NCBI GenBank assembly: GCA_029287645.1
Contig: JARFQS010000333.1
Span: 1 to 6,463 of the forward strand
Direction: 5' to 3'
Length of the DNA: 6,463 nucleotides
From: Thermoanaerobaculia bacterium
Lineage (GTDB): Bacteria; Acidobacteriota; Thermoanaerobaculia; Multivoradales; JAHEKO01
The position numbers and the translations under genes are program-made. The notes beneath the pieces are model-generated. The model worked only from the letters and a program-made list of their open reading frames with translations. It was not told the DNA's origin and searched no databases. Shown here piece by piece: positions 1-6,463 of the stretch (its first letter is position 1; each line of letters begins with the position of its first letter).

Positions 1-1381
1 CGGCATTTCCAGACTCCAGGAGTTGCCGCTCGACCCGCTCGACGATCTCGCCGTGACTCGCGAAGCGGTCGATCACGACGAAGGGTCGAGTGCCCCAGAG
101 AATCTGGCTCCGCCGTGCAACCTGCTCGCTCGGGGTGAAAGCGAGGATCGGAGCTCGAGGGCGGTATCGGGAGAGCAGTCGAGCGGTGAAGCCGCTCCTC
201 GTGAAGGTGACGATCTGACGCACGCCGAGGTTGGCAGCGGTGAAGACGGCGGCCCGCGCCATCGCATCGGCGATCTCACTGCCTTCGAACGGCCGACCGG
301 CGCCTGCCAGGCTGGCCGCGTGCGCAGCCCTTTCGGCCATGGCGTCAGCTCTTTCCCCGGCGCCGTCGACATTGGGCTGCCGGGCGTAGGCCTCGGCCTC
401 GCAGATGATCCTGGCCATGGTCTCGACGGTTTCGGCCGGGAACCGGCCGATTGCGGTCTCTCCTGACAAGAGCATTCCGTCGGCGCCATCGAGGACCGCA
501 TTCGCGACATCGGACGTCTCGGCGCGGGTCGGGCTGTGGTGATCCGTCATCGACTCCAACATCTGGGTCGCAACGATGACGGGCTTGCCGGCTCGCAGGC
601 AGGTATCGATGATCTGCTTCTGCAGGACCGGCACCCGGTGCAGCGGCACTTCGACCCCGAGATCGCCTCGAGCCACCATGACTGCATCGGCCTCCGCAAC
701 GATCTCCTGCAGATTGCGCACGCCCCGGGCGCGCTCCAGCTTGGCCATGATGGGCAGCCGTCCACCCGACTTCTCGACGACCTTGCGAATTCGAGTCAGG
801 TCGGAGGCCTGTCCAATGTAGCTGGCGGCCACATAGTCGACGTCCTCCTCGATAGCCAGCTCGATGTCCCTGCGGTCCTTGTCCGAGACCTCGAAAGGAA
901 GGTCGGTATCCGGTAGGTTGATGCCCTTCCTGGTCGAGATCGGTCCACCTGTGATGACGAGCGCCTCGGCACGACTTCCCAGGACTCTCGTGATGCGCAG
1001 CTCCACCAGGCCTCCATCGATCAGCAGCCGCTGATCCGGCTCGAGATGTCGCAGGAGGTCGCTGTCGCCGAGGGGCACCGCTTCATCCGATGCGTCTGGA
1101 GAGAGGGTGACGGTGTCTCCTTTGAGCAGGTATCGGGGACCGTTCGGCACTTCGCCGAGGCGATATCTGGGCCCCATCAGATCGAGGAGGATCGGCACAT
1201 GGAGGCCCAGCTCCTGGGCGACACTTCGAATCCTCGCAATGCTCTGTCGATGCTCCGCCGAGCTGCCATGCGAGAGGTTCAGCCTCACGACATCGACCCC
1301 GGCTTCGAAGAGACGGCTCAGAACTGCCTTCTCGGAGCTTGCGGGTCCCAACGTGGCGATCATCTTGGCTCGTCGGATCAT
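1..1381 (-). CDS. pyk: Pyruvate kinase, C-terminus cut by window edge
   Basis: Cytosolic glycolytic enzyme converting phosphoenolpyruvate and ADP to pyruvate and ATP. The minus-strand frame is open for 460 codons from the ATG at 1381-1379 to the left edge. Seen motifs: the N-terminal IATLGPAS (residues 8-15), the RLNLSHG loop (33-39), DLMGPRYRLG (67-76), TRKGINLP (150-157), the catalytic Lys/metal Glu segment AKLERARGV (213-221), ARGDLGVE (237-244) with the metal-binding Asp, the signature VATQMLESM (270-278), and SPTRAETSDVANAV plus LSGETA (305-310). The C-terminal domain begins near residue 335 and includes SGFTARLLSRYRP (396-408). Family members usually run to about 470-490 residues, so roughly 30 are missing. 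The start is chosen because the conserved RRxKxIAT segment begins two residues after it; the next Met (residue 7) would delete it. Unusual residues are Arg72 at the K+-selectivity position and SYIG for the usual SFIR or SFVR (187-190). Identity is certain; K+ dependence is inferred. Confidence 0.97.
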   Translation of the reverse strand, partial: MIRRAKMIATLGPASSEKAVLSRLFEAGVDVVRLNLSHGSSAEHRQSIARIRSVAQELGLHVPILLDLMGPRYRLGEVPNGPRYLLKGDTVTLSPDASDEAVPLGDSDLLRHLEPDQRLLIDGGLVELRITRVLGSRAEALVITGGPISTRKGINLPDTDLPFEVSDKDRRDIELAIEEDVDYVAASYIGQASDLTRIRKVVEKSGGRLPIMAKLERARGVRNLQEIVAEADAVMVARGDLGVEVPLHRVPVLQKQIIDTCLRAGKPVIVATQMLESMTDHHSPTRAETSDVANAVLDGADGMLLSGETAIGRFPAETVETMARIICEAEAYARQPNVDGAGERADAMAERAAHAASLAGAGRPFEGSEIADAMARAAVFTAANLGVRQIVTFTRSGFTARLLSRYRPRAPILAFTPSEQVARRSQILWGTRPFVVIDRFASHGEIVERVERQLLESGNA

Positions 1382-1389
1382 GGCCCCGC

Positions 1390-1395
1390 AGTATA
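1390..1395 (-). promoter_or_regulatory. Candidate -10 element of pyk
   Basis: On the minus strand this reads TATACT, five of six matches to the sigma70 -10 consensus. It lies only 8 nt upstream of the pyk ATG, so transcription would start within about 1-3 nt of the start codon. No convincing -35 hexamer is visible 16-18 bp upstream. The placement suggests a leaderless or near-leaderless mRNA, consistent with the lack of a properly spaced Shine-Dalgarno sequence before the ATG. Confidence 0.4.
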
Positions 1396-1427
1396 ACTCT
1401 GGGTCGAGCGCCACGGCTGGCCCGGAT

Positions 1428-1438
1428 TTGCTACCATC
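1428..1438 (+). promoter_or_regulatory. Candidate extended -10 promoter of ffh
   Basis: The sequence TTGCTACCATC contains TGn followed by TACCAT (1432-1437), the form of an extended -10 element, which tolerates a poor -35. No recognisable -35 is seen. The predicted transcript would begin near 1444 and have a leader of about 20 nt carrying the ffh ribosome binding site GGGAGAG (1451-1457). An almost identical element occurs ahead of rpsP, which strengthens both calls. Assignment is by inspection only. Confidence 0.4.
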
Positions 1439-1464
1439 GATCGCCGGATTGGGAGAGCAAGTCG

Positions 1465-2784
1465 ATGTTCGACGGTCTGCAAGGAAAGCTACAGCACACA
1501 TTCCGCCGCCTGAAGGGTGAGGGTCGGGTTTCGGAGGAGATCCTGCAGGAGGCGCTGCGCGAGATCCGCCTGGCGCTGCTGGAGGCGGACGTCCATTTTC
1601 GGGTGGTCAAGGCCTTTGTCGGCAGGCTGCGTGAGCGGGCCATCGACCAGGAGGTTCTGGAGAGCCTGACGCCCGACCAGCAGGTCATCAAGATCGTGCG
1701 CGACGAGCTCATCACCCTGCTCGGCGACCCTGGTCGCGAGCTGGAGCTGGGGGGGCGGCCGACCGTGATCCTCCTTTGTGGCTTGCAGGGATCGGGAAAA
1801 ACGACCACGGCTGGAAAGCTGGCCCTGCGACTCAAGAAGCGGGGACGCCATCCACTGCTGGTGGCAGGTGACCTGCAGCGAGCGGCTGCGGTGGAGCAGT
1901 TGGCTCAGGTCGGAGCCGGCGTGGCAATTCCAGTACTCGAACCGGAGCCGGGAGAGGACGTTGTGAAGTTGGGACGTCGCTCGATCAAGGCGGCGCAGGA
2001 GCGCGGGCAGGATGTCGTGTTGATCGACACGGCGGGCCGGCTCCACGTCGATGAGCGGCTGATGGAGGAGATCCGGGCCCTGGGGGAGGCTGTCGAGCCC
2101 ACGGAGACCCTGTTGGTCGCCGACTCCATGACCGGGCAGGACGCTGTTCGCAGTGCCGAGGAGTTCGCCCGGGTGCTGCCGCTGACGGGCGTGATTCTGA
2201 GCAAATTGGACGGCGACATGCGTGGCGGTGCGGCTCTGTCGATCCGAAGTGTCGCCAAGGTACCCATCCGCTTTGTCGGCGTAGGCGAAAAGCCCGCCGA
2301 CCTGGAGCTATTCCGACCCGAGAGCATGGCCTCCCGGATCTTGGGGATGGGCGACGTGCTCTCACTGATCGAAAAGGCCGAGGAGGGGCTGGATGCGGCG
2401 GAAACCGAGCGCCTGGCCCAGCGAATCGCCAAGCAGGAATTTACCCTGGAGGACCTGCGGGATCAGCTGCGGCAGATGCGCCGCATGGGTCCGCTGAGTC
2501 AGATCATGGAAATGTTGCCGAAGTCCGGTCCGTTCAGGGGACTCGATGCTTCGATGGTGGACGAGAACCGGCTGACCCGGGTGGAAGCGATGATCGACTC
2601 GATGACACCGCAAGAGCGTCGGCAGCCGCAGGTGCTCAACGGCAGCCGAAAACGCCGCATCGCAAGGGGTTCAGGGGTCTCCGTGCAGGAGATCAACCAG
2701 CTCCTGAAGCAGTACCGCGAAACCCGCAAGATGTTGAAGGGTGTCAAGGGAAAGTGGTTGAAAAAGGCGGCGGGACTGAGATAG
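1465..2784 (+). CDS. ffh: Signal recognition particle GTPase Ffh (SRP54)
   Basis: Protein component of the bacterial SRP. It binds 4.5S/SRP RNA and signal sequences of nascent membrane proteins and docks with FtsY through paired GTPases. The product is 439 aa, near the usual 440-460. Seen: N domain at 1-90 with ALREIRLALLEADV (30-43); P-loop GLQGSGKTTT (106-115); DLQRAAAVEQL (136-146); DTAGR (188-192); TGQDA (223-227); SKLDGD (246-251); the closing loop GVGEKPADLELF (272-283). The M domain spans about 330-439 with MGPLSQIMEMLP (341-352) and the RNA-binding stretch NGSRKRRIARGSG (392-404). The frame is open upstream to 1339, but the ATG at 1465 is chosen because GGGAGAG lies 7 nt before it and the protein then begins with the family-typical MFDGLQGKL. 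Odd: the motif normally read RPAA has become RAAA. It is divergent from pyk. The SRP RNA gene is not in the window. Confidence 0.98.
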   Translation: MFDGLQGKLQHTFRRLKGEGRVSEEILQEALREIRLALLEADVHFRVVKAFVGRLRERAIDQEVLESLTPDQQVIKIVRDELITLLGDPGRELELGGRPTVILLCGLQGSGKTTTAGKLALRLKKRGRHPLLVAGDLQRAAAVEQLAQVGAGVAIPVLEPEPGEDVVKLGRRSIKAAQERGQDVVLIDTAGRLHVDERLMEEIRALGEAVEPTETLLVADSMTGQDAVRSAEEFARVLPLTGVILSKLDGDMRGGAALSIRSVAKVPIRFVGVGEKPADLELFRPESMASRILGMGDVLSLIEKAEEGLDAAETERLAQRIAKQEFTLEDLRDQLRQMRRMGPLSQIMEMLPKSGPFRGLDASMVDENRLTRVEAMIDSMTPQERRQPQVLNGSRKRRIARGSGVSVQEINQLLKQYRETRKMLKGVKGKWLKKAAGLR

Positions 2785-2821
2785 GGTCCACTCCGGCAGG
2801 GATCCCCCATTTCGGATTTCC

Positions 2822-2832
2822 TTGTTACAATC
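2822..2832 (+). promoter_or_regulatory. Candidate extended -10 promoter of the rpsP operon
   Basis: TTGTTACAATC contains TGn plus TACAAT (2826-2831), five of six matches to the -10 consensus in extended form. It matches the element ahead of ffh at 9 of 11 positions. A -35 hexamer is not evident 16-18 bp upstream. Transcription would begin near 2838, giving an approximately 87-nt leader ahead of rpsP. The AT-rich local composition in a G+C-rich region supports a promoter. Confidence 0.5.
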
Positions 2833-2848
2833 ACTAATTCGGCCAAAA

Positions 2849-2865
2849 GCCCTGGGAATCAGGGC
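2849..2865 (+). promoter_or_regulatory. Hairpin in the rpsP leader
   Basis: GCCCTG (2849-2854) and CAGGGC (2860-2865) form a perfect 6-bp, G+C-rich stem with a 5-nt loop GGAAT. It lies about 11 nt after the predicted transcription start and 59 nt before the rpsP start. No U-run follows, so it is not a classical intrinsic terminator. It may stabilise the 5' end or be part of a ribosomal-protein leader; which of these is unknown. Confidence 0.4.
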
Positions 2866-2924
2866 GGGTGGGTCTTGTATCTACGCTCGAGCCGAAACGA
2901 AGAATTGATCGGAGGAAACAGATC

Positions 2925-3176
2925 ATGTTGAAGATTCGGCTCCGCCGAATGGGATCCACACATAGGCCCTTCTATCGGGTCGTGGTCTCTGATTCGCGGA
3001 AGACTCCAACGGCGTCGGCGATCGACGAGGTCGGCTACTACGACCCGCGCTCCGAGCCGGAGACCATCAAGATTGACGGCGAACGGGTAGAGCACTGGGT
3101 GCAGAAGGGTGCCCAGATGACTCCGACAGTCCAGAAGTTGCTGCGTCGCCAGGAAGCCTCGAGCTCGACCGCGTGA
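2925..3176 (+). CDS. rpsP: 30S ribosomal protein S16
   Basis: Small-subunit protein S16 (83 aa, typical 80-90), which binds 16S rRNA early in 30S assembly. The N-terminus MLKIRLRRMGSTHRPFYRVV (1-20) and SDSR (22-25) are signature S16, followed by VGYYDP (36-41), GERVEHWVQKGAQMTPTV (52-69) and a short basic tail. The loop after SDSR reads KTPTASAID instead of the RDGRxIE common in proteobacterial S16; this is probably lineage-specific. The ATG at 2925 is chosen over upstream in-frame starts because GGAGGA (2911-2916) sits 8 nt before it and the conserved N-terminus begins there. It is the first gene of a compact run; its stop overlaps the khpA GTG start by 4 nt. Confidence 0.97.
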   Translation: MLKIRLRRMGSTHRPFYRVVVSDSRKTPTASAIDEVGYYDPRSEPETIKIDGERVEHWVQKGAQMTPTVQKLLRRQEASSSTA

Positions 3177-3421
3177 GTGAGTCGGCAGTCCACGAAACGC
3201 TGGCAAGAGTCATCGGCCTGATCGTCGATGAGCCGGAGGAGATCGATCTCGAGGAGATCCCGGGCCGGGACTCCACCCTCTTCGAGCTTCAAGTGGCACC
3301 CGAGGATCTGGGCAAGGTGATCGGCCGACAAGGTCGAACGGCCCGGGCCCTCCGCTCCCTGTTGGCAGCTCGTGGTTCCCGCGATGGGGAACGCTATGAG
3401 CTGGAACTCATCGAAACCTGA
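3173..3421 (+). CDS. khpA: KhpA, KH-domain RNA-binding protein (YlqC family)
   Basis: Small single KH-domain protein of 82 aa, the usual size for the family (about 75-85). In other bacteria KhpA can partner with KhpB/Jag and bind many RNAs. The defining GxxG loop is seen as GRQG (51-54) in KVIGRQGRTARALRSLL (48-64), with acidic segments before it and a C-terminal strand YELELIET. It starts with GTG at 3173-3175, overlapping the rpsP stop (GTGA). No strong Shine-Dalgarno is present, so translation is probably coupled to rpsP. Placement between rpsP and rimM is the classical position of this gene. Confidence 0.94.
   Translation: MSESAVHETLARVIGLIVDEPEEIDLEEIPGRDSTLFELQVAPEDLGKVIGRQGRTARALRSLLAARGSRDGERYELELIET
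3386..3390 (+). promoter_or_regulatory. Ribosome binding site that fixes the rimM start
   Basis: GGGGA lies 5 nt before the ATG at 3396, inside the end of khpA. Earlier in-frame candidates (GTG 3372, ATG 3384) lack such a site. It supports the 3396 start and implies that ribosomes reinitiate on rimM while finishing khpA. Confidence 0.45.
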
Positions 3422-3943
3422 TTCGCCCCAGCATCTCCCTCCAACCGTAGTCGTGGCCGAGGTCCGCCGACCTCACGGCTTGCGTGGTGAAGTGGTGCTG
3501 ACTCTCCTCAGCGACACTCCCCGGAGGCTCGAGAAGGGAAGTGAGCTCGAGCTGATCTACCCGAGTGGCGAGCGTGAATCGGTCGTTATCGAGACGGCTC
3601 GGCGGCAAAAAGACTCGGTAGTCGTTGGATTTGCGGGCTCGACGAGTCGAGACGACGCGGAGGCCTACCGCGGAGCCAGGTTGGAGGTCGCACAGGACAG
3701 CGTTCCTCCTTCGCCGCAAGGCAGTTACTACTACTTCGAGCTACTGGATTGTTCCTGTCACGATGAGAATGAGGGCGACCTGGGGAAGGTGATCGAGATC
3801 GTGGAAGACGGCGGCGGACTCATCCTCAAGCTGAACGACGGCAAGAGGGAGCTGATGGTTCCCTTTGTGCGCGCTTATCTGAAGGAAGTGGACACGACAG
3901 CTGGCACGATCGAGCTCGATCTTCCGCAGGGGCTGGTAGAGAC

Positions 3944-3962
<19 letters not shown>
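3396..3962 (+). CDS. rimM: 16S rRNA processing protein RimM
   Basis: 30S maturation factor that helps assemble the 30S head and binds S19 in characterised bacteria. The product is 188 aa, slightly longer than the usual 165-180 because of an unconserved 16-residue N-terminal tail. The N-terminal RimM domain begins at TVVVAEVRRPHGLRGEV (17-33), where the HGLRGEV signature is seen. The aromatic linker YYYFELLDC (111-119) leads into the PRC-barrel domain with GDLGKVIEI (127-135), ELMVPFVRAYLKEVD (152-166) and IELDLPQGL (172-180). Start at ATG 3396 overlaps khpA by 26 nt; the C-terminus overlaps trmD by 19 nt. A Cys-x-Cys pair (119 and 121) in the second domain is uncommon but has no assigned meaning here. 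Confidence 0.95.
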
Positions 3963-4734
<772 letters not shown>

Positions 4735-4750
<16 letters not shown>

Positions 4751-4769
4751 AGGCTTTCTGCTAGGTGGA
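4735..4769 (+). promoter_or_regulatory. Inverted repeat over the rplS ribosome binding site
   Basis: TTCACCT (4735-4741) can pair with AGGTGGA (4763-4769), seven pairs including one G-U, with a 21-nt loop. The right arm overlaps the purine-rich rplS ribosome binding site GGAGAGG (4767-4773). The left arm coincides with the predicted start of the internal transcript. It could limit ribosome access, but the fold is predicted by eye and its function is unproven. Confidence 0.3.
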
Positions 4770-4784
4770 GAGGTTTGAATAGCT

Positions 4785-5165
4785 ATGAATACGCTACAAG
4801 AAATCGAGAATGAGTATCTCAGGTCGGATCTTCCCGAGTTTCGCGCTGGTGACACGCTCCGAGTCCATGTCAGGGTCTCCGAGGGCGACAAACAGCGCAT
4901 TCAGGTGTTCCAGGGAGTCGTGATCGCCCGACGGGGCACCGGCACCGGCGAGTCCTTCACAGTGCGCAAGATGTCGGGAGGTATCGGCGTCGAGCGGGTC
5001 TTTCCGATTCACTCCCCGGTGCTCGACAAGATCGAGGTCGTACGTCGAGGCCGGGTGAGACGGGCCAAGCTCTACTACCTCCGAGGCCTGCGGGGCAAGG
5101 CGGCGCGAATCGAGGAGCGTCGCGAGGACCGGCCGCAGCCGACGGCGAAACAGAGCGCTTCGTAG
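4785..5165 (+). CDS. rplS: 50S ribosomal protein L19
   Basis: Large-subunit protein L19 (126 aa, usual 115-120), located at the 30S/50S interface. Family features seen: [21 protein letters not shown] (16-36), [14 protein letters not shown] (38-51), [23 protein letters not shown] (56-78) and [19 protein letters not shown] (96-114). The slightly long tail after residue 114 is charged and variable. ATG 4785 matches the family N-terminus; GGAGAGG (4767-4773) precedes it by 11 nt, a rather long spacing. It follows trmD by 34 nt, the only sizeable gap in the rpsP-rplS run, consistent with additional independent control. Confidence 0.97.
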   Translation: MNTLQEIENEYLRSDLPEFRAGDTLRVHVRVSEGDKQRIQVFQGVVIARRGTGTGESFTVRKMSGGIGVERVFPIHSPVLDKIEVVRRGRVRRAKLYYLRGLRGKAARIEERREDRPQPTAKQSAS

Positions 5166-5166
5166 G

Positions 5167-5187
5167 ACCCCGCCGGCTCTGGGGTGG
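5167..5187 (+). promoter_or_regulatory. Hairpin and ribosome binding site region of rnhB
   Basis: ACCCC (5167-5171) can pair with GGGGT (5181-5185), directly after the rplS stop. The right arm overlaps GGGGTGG (5181-5187), which is the best Shine-Dalgarno candidate for the TTG at 5193 (5-nt spacing), and also covers part of the alternative GTG start at 5184. No U-run follows, so it is not a clear terminator. Pairing might lower rnhB translation. Confidence 0.3.
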
Positions 5188-5852
5188 TAAGTTTGGCGTC
5201 GCTGCAACAGCTCGTAGCCGAGGCGTATCGATTGCGCCTGCTGAGTGGTGTGGATGAGCGGCTGCGGATGGCGGGTTACGCGAGGGTGGCGGGTGTGGAC
5301 GAGGCTGGACGCGGATGCCTCGCCGGTCCTGTTGTAGCAGCCGCCGTGGTGCTCAAGCCCGGTTACGTTCTGCCCGGCGTGGATGACAGCAAGAATCTCG
5401 GCGTCGAGTTAAGAGAAAGACTGGCAGAGGCAATCAAGGAATCCGCGCTGACCTGGTCGGTAAAGTCCGTATCGCCCGCTGTGATTGACTGTACCAACAT
5501 CCTTGATGCCACTCGTCGGGCGATGCTGGAGTGTCTGCAGGACCTCGATCCCAAGCCTGATTGCGCGGTTCTGGACGCGGTCCGACTCTCTTCGCAGCGC
5601 TATCCATGCCTCGGCCTTGTCAGGGGAGATGCGATCAGCTACTGCGTGGCCAGCGCCTCGATCCTCGCCAAGGTCGATCGGGACCGGCAGATGCGAGAGC
5701 TCGACCGGGAATACCCGCAGTACGGCTTCGCCAAGCACAAGGGATACGGCGCCGCCGAGCATCGTGAGGCCCTGGCGGAGTACGGACCCAGCCCTGTGCA
5801 CAGACTGACATTCAGATCGGTCTTGCCAAGAACCGACGAGGCGGTAGCCTGA
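5184..5852 (+). CDS. rnhB: Ribonuclease HII
   Basis: Cleaves RNA of RNA/DNA hybrids and starts ribonucleotide excision repair by cutting 5' of single ribonucleotides embedded in DNA. The product is 222 aa from GTG 5184 (family about 190-260). Seen: RVAGVDEAGRGCLAGPVVAA (34-53), with Asp39-Glu40 and the GRG motif; VDDSKNL (66-72); VLDAVRL (129-135) with Asp131; and GDAISYCVASASILAKVDRD (148-167) with Asp149. Together these are the DEDD active-site residues. HKGYG (185-189) and GPSPVHRLTF (201-210) complete the family pattern. The exact start is unresolved: TTG 5193 has a better-spaced GGGGTGG, while GTG 5184 has no clear ribosome binding site; the difference is three residues. It lies 18-27 nt after rplS and shares its stop with the next start. 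Confidence 0.96.
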   Translation: MVSLASLQQLVAEAYRLRLLSGVDERLRMAGYARVAGVDEAGRGCLAGPVVAAAVVLKPGYVLPGVDDSKNLGVELRERLAEAIKESALTWSVKSVSPAVIDCTNILDATRRAMLECLQDLDPKPDCAVLDAVRLSSQRYPCLGLVRGDAISYCVASASILAKVDRDRQMRELDREYPQYGFAKHKGYGAAEHREALAEYGPSPVHRLTFRSVLPRTDEAVA

Positions 5853-6463
5853 TGGCGGCGAGTCGACAGAAGCTGATCAGTAACGCCGAACGGCTGGTGA
5901 GCCGGGGCAAGTTGCAGGCTGCCATCGACCAGTATCGGAAACTGCTGGCCGAGAACCCCGACGACACGAGCACGTTGAACCGCGTTGGCGACCTCTACGC
6001 GCGACTCGACCAGGTCGATCAGGCGATCGATCTGTTCAGCCAGGCGGCGGATCACTTCACCCAGGAGGGCTTCTTCCTCAAGGGAATCGCCATCTACAAG
6101 AAGATCATTCGCTTGGATCCGGCCCGCATCGAATCGGGTGCCAAGCTGGCGGATCTGCAGCGTCGCCAGGGCCTGACCACCGATGCGCGGGTTCAGTATC
6201 AGGCAGTGGCCAAGCAGTACCTGCAGGGCAGCGACACCGAATCGGCGATTCGCATCTACAAGGATCTGGTCGAGCTGGAACCGACGAACCCCTCGCACCG
6301 ACTCCATCTGGCAGAGCTGCACCAGCAAAGCGATCAGCTGCCGGAGGCGATGGCCCAGTTCAGGGAGATCGCGGGCTTGATGCTGTCGCATGGGCGGATC
6401 GAGGAGGCGACCCAGGTCTGCTTGAGAGCCCTCGATGTCGCACCGAAGGAATTGGGGTTTCTC
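5852..6463 (+). CDS. TPR-repeat protein, C-terminus cut by window edge
   Basis: Function unknown. The frame is open from ATG 5852 to the right edge (204 codons). The visible part is almost entirely tetratricopeptide helices, about six or seven repeats. Clear examples are LVSRGKLQAAIDQYRKLLAE (15-34), VGDLYARLDQVDQAIDLFSQAA (45-66), LKGIAIYKKIIRLDP (76-90), DTESAIRIYKDLVELEP (128-144), LAELHQQSDQLPEAMAQFREIA (153-174) and SHGRIEEATQVCLRALDVAP (179-198), with the usual small/aromatic/Ala/Pro spacing. No signal peptide or membrane segment is seen at the N-terminus, so the visible part is probably cytoplasmic. TPRs mediate protein contacts, so it is likely a scaffold or regulator, possibly with another domain beyond the edge. 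The start overlaps the rnhB stop as TGATG, indicating translational coupling; no separate promoter is evident. Confidence 0.85.
   Translation, partial: MAASRQKLISNAERLVSRGKLQAAIDQYRKLLAENPDDTSTLNRVGDLYARLDQVDQAIDLFSQAADHFTQEGFFLKGIAIYKKIIRLDPARIESGAKLADLQRRQGLTTDARVQYQAVAKQYLQGSDTESAIRIYKDLVELEPTNPSHRLHLAELHQQSDQLPEAMAQFREIAGLMLSHGRIEEATQVCLRALDVAPKELGFL

Noticed and set aside
23..466. 147-codon plus-strand open frame at the left end
   Set aside because: It is antisense to pyruvate kinase, whose motifs are unmistakable on the other strand; the translation shows no family resemblance.
1339..1464. Upstream in-frame extension of ffh
   Set aside because: The added 42 residues overlap the pyk start and both candidate promoters and do not resemble any Ffh N-terminus; the 1465 start has a good ribosome binding site.
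1489..2432. Long minus-strand open frames (185 and 175 codons) opposite ffh
   Set aside because: They lie wholly within the Ffh coding region and arise from G+C-rich codon bias; the translations are low-complexity and rich in Arg, Ser and Pro or otherwise unrecognisable.
2784..2808. Possible terminator after ffh: GGGTCC pairing with GGATCCC
   Set aside because: The stem is interrupted by a bulge and there is no U-run after it, so an intrinsic terminator cannot be supported.
3339..3350. Perfect G+C palindrome around GGCCCGGGCC
   Set aside because: It falls within the khpA coding sequence over conserved residues and is explained by codon use in a G+C-rich genome.
5639..6391. 250-codon minus-strand open frame across rnhB and the TPR gene
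   Set aside because: It is long and reads like a plausible protein, but it is exactly antisense to two convincing genes with overlapping stop and start, and its composition mirrors the TPR codons.

Overview
This window is a piece of bacterial chromosome, G+C-rich by eye (about 60% or more), with no mobile element, CRISPR array, rRNA or tRNA that I can see. The gene content is housekeeping: translation, the signal recognition particle, glycolysis and genome maintenance. The ffh / rpsP-khpA-rimM-trmD-rplS-rnhB order is widespread in bacteria. The proteins look like those of a G+C-rich Gram-negative lineage, such as Acidobacteriota or a former deltaproteobacterial group (Myxococcota-like). That placement is inference from sequence flavour only, especially the TPR protein after rnhB and the S16 loop.

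Layout: (1) Positions 1-1381, minus strand: pyruvate kinase, running off the left edge and lacking roughly its last 30 residues. (2) 1382-1464: an 83-bp divergent promoter region between pyk and ffh. (3) 1465-2784, plus: ffh, the SRP GTPase. (4) 2785-2924: intergenic DNA with an extended -10 promoter and a leader hairpin ahead of rpsP. (5) 2925-4750: a tightly overlapping set rpsP (S16), khpA (KH protein), rimM (30S maturation) and trmD (tRNA m1G37 methyltransferase), with three consecutive start/stop overlaps. (6) 4785-5165: rplS (L19), with a good candidate internal promoter inside the end of trmD and a possible leader hairpin over its ribosome binding site. (7) 5184-5852: rnhB (RNase HII). 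(8) 5852-6463: a TPR-repeat protein coupled to rnhB (TGATG overlap) and cut by the right edge.

How they fit together: S16 and RimM act in 30S assembly, KhpA binds RNA, TrmD keeps the reading frame at G37-containing tRNAs, L19 sits at the 30S/50S interface, and Ffh targets nascent membrane proteins. RNase HII and the TPR protein follow in the same transcription direction. Pyruvate kinase is divergent and metabolically separate.

I found no new biological system. The points worth a second look are small: a pyruvate kinase with Arg at the position that separates K+-dependent from K+-independent enzymes and an apparently leaderless start; an unusual RPAA-to-RAAA change in Ffh; a shared extended -10 element; and candidate regulatory hairpins ahead of rpsP, rplS and rnhB.
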